Source of the DNA: Bacteroides muris (ex Afrizal et al. 2022) | Lineage (GTDB): Bacteria; Bacteroidota; Bacteroidia; Bacteroidales; Bacteroidaceae | Reading direction: 5' to 3' | Assembly: GCF_004793475.1 (NCBI RefSeq) | Contig: NZ_SRYZ01000003.1 | Coordinates: 1-64,000 of the forward strand | Length of the DNA stretch: 64,000 nucleotides | Position numbers and translations under genes: made by a program | Part shown: positions 60,322 through 64,000 of the stretch, piece by piece | Position numbering within the stretch: position 1 is the stretch's first letter | How the letters are laid out: each line of letters starts with the position of its first letter | The notes under the pieces: model-generated | Databases searched by the model: none | What the model was told of the DNA's origin: nothing | What the model saw: the letters and a program-made list of their open reading frames with translations, nothing else

Positions 60322-61938
60322 TTACTCAAAAACATTCTTTTCCACTTCTACTCCATCTTGCAGAAAGACCACTTCATATCCGGACTTTTCATCAAAAGAA
60401 GCTGATGCAGGCTTTAACGACAAATTTACGGTTTCATAAGGCTGTAATGCACCTGCTTGCACTCGCCCTAAACAGTTTCTGCCAGATCTCACCTCAACTT
60501 CAACAGCCTTAGACGCTGACAAACCAAAATTCTGTACCTCCAGTCGTAACTCTCCTTTTCCTTTGTCGTACACAGGACGCCGGGCAGAAAGTAAAGCTAG
60601 TTGGTAGTCTACATAAGGCAGACGTGCATAACCATAAAGCATATTACCTGCCTTATCTTTACCTATCATCTTCGGAGCAAACTCTTCAGCGGTAATTCCG
60701 CTTCCTTTGCCGGAGAAAACAACAATCAAATCTTTGCCTGAGACACATGTCTTCAAAGGTTTGCAGCCTCGCCCGAAGTTCACCTCCTTATAAGAGCCAA
60801 AACGCAGCGACTGTACATCCACTTCGGTTTGAGGATTAAATCCCTCTTCCTCAGCAATTCTCACTTTTATGGTACGCGTAGAGGAAGTCACCTCTTTCTC
60901 ATTCAAGACAGAAAGTAACATACCTTTGTTCAGCGGAATACAGATATTCTTGGAACTGTGCCTATCACCGGGCAAATCTTCCCATTTTATTGTATCTATA
61001 ACAGCAAAGTTCATCTGAGTCGCCCGTCCGTGTTCATCTTGGAAAACTTTAGGACGTTCGTACTTAAACCAAGATTCCACCTCACCGTCTTTGTGAAAAG
61101 AAATACCCGGCACATAAGCCTCGCCCGGTTCAATAATCCAATGAACCCCGTCTTTTGAACGCTGATAGAAAGCTATTCGTCCCAACCAATCGTTCACTAT
61201 CAAATGATACTGAAGGTCATCCCGCCATACCACCGGGTCTTCAAACCGACCTTCCACAGGAGGATAAACCCTTTTATCCGTCAACTGGTAATAAGTAGAA
61301 AGACCATCTTTACTAATCCAAACGCCTCCTCCACGACACACCGCCAAGTAGGAACCATCCTGCCTGTGGGCAAAGGTAAGGTTTGAAAGCCCTTCTATAA
61401 TCTTGCGGTCACGCGCATCAAAATCAAACTGTCCGTATGTCCAAACAGAACTGTCTTCTTTATCAGCTATATAGTAGCCGTCTATCACATAAACCACTAC
61501 ACGTCCGTCTTCCAGCCGGAAGGCTTCGGGATTGTGTCCCTTGCCCACCGAATTGCGTATTTTAAAGGGACCGGTAGAATTATCACTCACAGCATGATAA
61601 ACCGTCGAGCTGGGCCAGAACATGTGTCCTCTGGGAGATTCCTCCGGCCAGCCGCATACATACAGATGATATTTGCCATCGGCACTCTGCAAGATATTCC
61701 CTCCCCAAAAGGATGTTCCGGGAAGTTCAATTCCATTATCCACGTAGCGGTTCAGCACACTGTCTGCTCCCCAGATGCCCTGAGCTGAAACACCTTCAGG
61801 CATAGGTTGAAACCGGTCCATAAAACGTCCGCCCTTTACCAATTGCTTCCATTCGGCAGGACGTTCACGTTCCGTTATCTGCGCACAAAGCGATACGGAC
61901 AAAAGGCTTGCCCCAATCAATGTCAATAGTTTCTTCAT
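60322..61938 (-). CDS. Secreted five-bladed beta-propeller glycosidase-like protein
   Basis: 538 residues from MKKLLTLIGASLLSVSLCAQ, a signal peptide. The first 330 residues form blades typical of the GH43/62/32/68/117/130 clan: SFWGGNILQSADGKYHLYVC, GHNPEAFRLEDGRVVVYVID, RFEDPVVWRDDLQYHLIVND, SWFKYERPKVFQDEHGRATQ. A C-terminal beta-sandwich (about 440-538) follows. The family and substrate are not recognised precisely. It converges on the GH43-GH35 gene, suggesting shared glycan use. The ATG at 61938 gives the best signal; 61947 is an alternative. Confidence 0.75.
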   Translation of the reverse strand: MKKLLTLIGASLLSVSLCAQITERERPAEWKQLVKGGRFMDRFQPMPEGVSAQGIWGADSVLNRYVDNGIELPGTSFWGGNILQSADGKYHLYVCGWPEESPRGHMFWPSSTVYHAVSDNSTGPFKIRNSVGKGHNPEAFRLEDGRVVVYVIDGYYIADKEDSSVWTYGQFDFDARDRKIIEGLSNLTFAHRQDGSYLAVCRGGGVWISKDGLSTYYQLTDKRVYPPVEGRFEDPVVWRDDLQYHLIVNDWLGRIAFYQRSKDGVHWIIEPGEAYVPGISFHKDGEVESWFKYERPKVFQDEHGRATQMNFAVIDTIKWEDLPGDRHSSKNICIPLNKGMLLSVLNEKEVTSSTRTIKVRIAEEEGFNPQTEVDVQSLRFGSYKEVNFGRGCKPLKTCVSGKDLIVVFSGKGSGITAEEFAPKMIGKDKAGNMLYGYARLPYVDYQLALLSARRPVYDKGKGELRLEVQNFGLSASKAVEVEVRSGRNCLGRVQAGALQPYETVNLSLKPASASFDEKSGYEVVFLQDGVEVEKNVFE

Positions 61939-61996
61939 TTTACACATTTATTTGAAGTTCAACAATTTAAATACAGATACAATAATTTATCATTTT

Positions 61997-62412
61997 CTAT
62001 AACTCAAACAATATCCGAAATACCTTTCCCGGATTTGCCGCCAACTCCCTCATGACATCCAACACCTTTTCAGGCTCTACAAATCTGCCGGCAACTCATT
62101 CCGTGAGCCACGAGTATCCTGTTCTTTCTGTACAAATAGCTTTGTTTGAAACGTAACCTCACTCTTAACATATCCTATGCAGACCATACGTCCCGCAAAT
62201 CCGACTTCATCCGCTGCCATCACATATGTTACAGAACTGCCTACAGCCTCAATCACAACATCAGCACCCGATTCCCGGATGAATTCCAACATCTGCTGAT
62301 AATTGCTCCGGCAGGAATAATTTTGTTCCAAAGTGCGAACAGGCAAGCCATCCACCATCGTATCTTGCCGCAACAACAAATAGGCATGCGCATCTATGAT
62401 TGTATAATCCAT
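61997..62412 (-). pseudogene. Collapsed amidohydrolase / zinc alcohol dehydrogenase pair
   Basis: The ATG at 62412 starts MDYTIIDAHAYLLLRQDTMV then DGLPVRTLE, the N-terminus of a lactonase-type amidohydrolase. After about 29 codons it becomes the C-terminal half of a zinc-type alcohol dehydrogenase (NYQQMLEFIRESGADVVIEA, DEVGFAGRMVCIGYVKSEV, RGSRNELPAD). It then hits a stop at 62077. Past it, in another frame, the dehydrogenase tail EPEKVLDVMRELAANPGKVF to FEL and stop (61997) is still readable. Two deletions have thus removed most of two genes (well over 1.5 kb by family lengths). In related operons these follow the aldo/keto reductase, which lies 13 bp upstream here. Confidence 0.75.
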
Positions 62413-62425
62413 AGCCAGCCCTTTC

Positions 62426-63358
62426 TTATGAATTTGCCCAGCTCACACGTCGCTGGTCACCAACAATATCCTGCACCTCGTGTACCAACTGCCAATCAAT
62501 CGGTTCCTCAATAAAAGCAACATTGCTTTTTACATTCTGAGGATTTGCCGTACTGAATAATGTAGTAGCTATACGCGGATTGCTCACGGAGAACTGCATA
62601 GCCAGTTTTTCTATCGGATAATTCTTCGCCCTGCAATGCAGCATCGCCTTGCGGCATGCTTCTACCAGCAGAGCCGGAGCAGGATGCCATGCCGGAACAC
62701 CCCGTTCGGTCAGCAAACCCATAGAAAGCGGAGAGGCATTGATACCCCCTATCCCTTTGGACTCGAAATAATCAAGGAAATCCACCAACTTATCGTCGCA
62801 TAAGCAGTAATGGCAGAAGTTCAGAACAGACTCCACCGTCCCCTCCGGTGTATGATCTATTACCCATTTCAGATTTTCCAGTTGCAGGTCTGTGATTCCG
62901 ACATGACCCACCACTCCTTTCTCACGCAGTTCCACCAAGGCAGGCAGGGTTTCACTGACCACCTGATTTAAATCGGCAAATTCAATGTCATGTACATTGA
63001 TTAAATCAATGAAATCAATATGCAATCTTTCCATACTTTCATAGACACTTTCTACAACACGTTTGGCAGAATAGTCCCACGTATTCATCCCATCCTTTCC
63101 ATAACGTCTCACCTTGGTGGAAAGATAATAGCTGTTACGGAGAATATCCTTCAAAGCCTTTCCCAAAATGATTTCAGCTTTGTAATGACCATAATAAGGA
63201 GAGACATCTATAAAATTCATCCCTGACTCAATAGCAATAAACACCGACTCAATACCTTCTTTTTCTTTAATATCATGAAAAACCCCTCCCAAAGAAGAAG
63301 CTCCGAAACTGAGTGACGACACTTTCATTCCGGTTTTTCCAATTTCATGGTATTGCAT
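62426..63358 (-). CDS. Aldo/keto reductase (L-fucose/aldose dehydrogenase-like)
   Basis: 310 residues from MQYHEIGKTGMKVSSLSFGA. The AKR barrel motifs are visible: GMNFIDVSPYYGHYKAEIIL (catalytic Asp and Tyr), LSTKVRRYG (Lys), FIDLINVHDIEF (His) and INASPLSMGLLTERG. It resembles NAD(P)-dependent L-fucose or L-galactose dehydrogenases that begin a non-phosphorylative deoxysugar pathway (dehydrogenase, lactonase, dehydratase, keto-deoxy-acid dehydrogenase). The next operon genes are broken. The longer frame to 63412 is rejected because the -7 element (63393-63400) falls in it. Confidence 0.82.
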   Translation of the reverse strand: MQYHEIGKTGMKVSSLSFGASSLGGVFHDIKEKEGIESVFIAIESGMNFIDVSPYYGHYKAEIILGKALKDILRNSYYLSTKVRRYGKDGMNTWDYSAKRVVESVYESMERLHIDFIDLINVHDIEFADLNQVVSETLPALVELREKGVVGHVGITDLQLENLKWVIDHTPEGTVESVLNFCHYCLCDDKLVDFLDYFESKGIGGINASPLSMGLLTERGVPAWHPAPALLVEACRKAMLHCRAKNYPIEKLAMQFSVSNPRIATTLFSTANPQNVKSNVAFIEEPIDWQLVHEVQDIVGDQRRVSWANS

Positions 63359-63392
63359 ATTTCTAAAATTTAAGTTGTTTTTCCGTATACCG

Positions 63393-63400
63393 CAAAAGTA
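63393..63400 (-). promoter_or_regulatory. -7 element for the aldo/keto reductase operon
   Basis: Minus-strand TACTTTTG, 34 bp upstream of the ATG at 63358. An imperfect palindrome ACGCAACGGTTTACGT (63445-63460) lies between this and the divergent LacI gene and could be its operator (10 of 16 positions symmetric). Confidence 0.5.
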
Positions 63401-63541
63401 AGACGAAAACAACCTTGCCGGAAGACATAATAATCAAAAAAAACACGCAACGGTTTACGTAAAAAAAACGGGCAGTGCGTTCTGTCGTTAAAAGGAAATA
63501 TAGTTTCTTTGCAAGTGAATCATAGAAACGCCTGACTGACC

Positions 63542-64000
63542 ATGATAAAACCAAAGCCTATCTCACTGAAGGATATTGCCGAAGTACTGGGAGTATCCGT
63601 ACCTACTGTATCCAGAGCCTTAAAAAACAGTCCTGAAATCAGCCTTGAGCTTTGCGCAAAAGCCCAAAAACTAGCAAAAGAAATGAACTATCGTCCCAAC
63701 CCGTTCGCACTAAGCTTGCGGAAAAACGCACCACGCACTATCGGCGTGATAGTACCAGACATCGTAACCCATTTCTTCGCCTCCATTCTGAACGGCATAG
63801 AGAACACAGCCATTGCAAACGGATACTTCATCATCATCACAACCTCGCATGAGTCATACGAATATGAGAAAAGGAACATCCAGAACCTAGTAAACATGCG
63901 GGTGGAAGGAATCATTGCCTGCCTATCCCAGGAGACAACAGACTATTCCCATTTTTCTGCCTTGAAAGACATCAACATGCCACTCATACTGTTCGACCGT
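63542..64000 (+). CDS. LacI-family transcriptional regulator (3' end beyond window)
   Basis: The first 153 residues are present and the frame runs off the window. The N-terminal helix-turn-helix is textbook: ISLKDIAEVLGVSVPTVSRA then LKNSPEIS, with the hinge AKEMNYRPNPFALSLR. The start of the periplasmic-binding-like ligand domain (TIGVIVPDIVTHFFASILNG, GFFIIITTSHESYEYEKRN-type strand, VNMRVEGIIACLS) follows. It is divergent from the aldo/keto reductase operon and probably represses it until the sugar or an intermediate is bound. Confidence 0.9.
   Translation, partial: MIKPKPISLKDIAEVLGVSVPTVSRALKNSPEISLELCAKAQKLAKEMNYRPNPFALSLRKNAPRTIGVIVPDIVTHFFASILNGIENTAIANGYFIIITTSHESYEYEKRNIQNLVNMRVEGIIACLSQETTDYSHFSALKDINMPLILFDR

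Overview
The window looks like chromosome of a Bacteroides species (Bacteroidales). The support is: repeated -7 elements of the form TAnnTTTG and almost no Shine-Dalgarno sequences; a RprX/RprY-type two-component pair; an NVEALA-like small secreted protein; a 6-bladed beta-propeller lipoprotein; an LptD-like outer-membrane protein; and an rpsF-rpsR-rplI operon without ssb. Most genes are housekeeping or envelope genes with balanced base composition. The clear exception is an AT-rich three-gene block at 31.2-35.3 kb.

Layout. 0.1-1.9 kb: a PepSY-like secreted protein, then two gene remnants (esterase, msrA) beside a tRNA-Arg(CCG). 2.0-9.0 kb: asnA, ung, an LptD-like protein, an HD-domain protein and a GT39-type glycosyltransferase. 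9.2-16.1 kb: a glycan/secreted-peptide region. It has gtrA-like and gtrB-like genes on the plus strand and a tightly packed minus-strand operon that runs from an NVEALA-like protein through a beta-propeller lipoprotein to a glycosyltransferase/signal-peptidase fusion. At least three genes of that operon are broken. 16.3-25.5 kb: a small membrane protein, a BASS-type transporter, a cell-wall amidase, an MCE/MlaD protein, dnaA, a nitroreductase and class II ribonucleotide reductase. 25.6-30.9 kb: 4-alpha-glucanotransferase, folB, a 22-bp palindromic repeat array and a membrane-anchored TPR regulator.

31.1-41.5 kb: an integrative mobilizable element. It carries a tyrosine recombinase, a small possible DNA-binding protein, an SF3-type helicase, a Toprim primase, a hairpin-rich candidate oriT and a MobV relaxase. 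Its cargo is a defence-type operon: a C5 cytosine methyltransferase, an NgoFVII-like PLD nuclease and a Z1-domain ATPase.

41.6-56.4 kb: two secreted/outer-membrane proteins, mgsA, a 149-bp nested inverted-repeat element, a GT2 glycosyltransferase and an LpxL-type acyltransferase, mtaB, an acyl-CoA ligase, an alanine-rich lipoprotein, the ribosomal protein operon, a MarR regulator, rprXY, and an EF-G paralogue whose GTPase motifs are degenerate (EF-G2 type). 56.6-64.0 kb: carbohydrate use, with a GH43-GH35-discoidin enzyme, a second beta-propeller glycosidase, and a deoxysugar-oxidation operon (aldo/keto reductase followed by a collapsed amidohydrolase/alcohol dehydrogenase pair) divergent from a LacI regulator that runs off the window.

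The strongest candidates for follow-up are the methylase/PLD/Z1 cargo, the 22-bp palindrome array, the 149-bp structured element, and the decaying NVEALA operon with its GT2-signal peptidase fusion. Several glycan and sugar loci here carry deletion scars, so this strain seems to be losing accessory functions. All family calls rest on motif recognition, without database searches.
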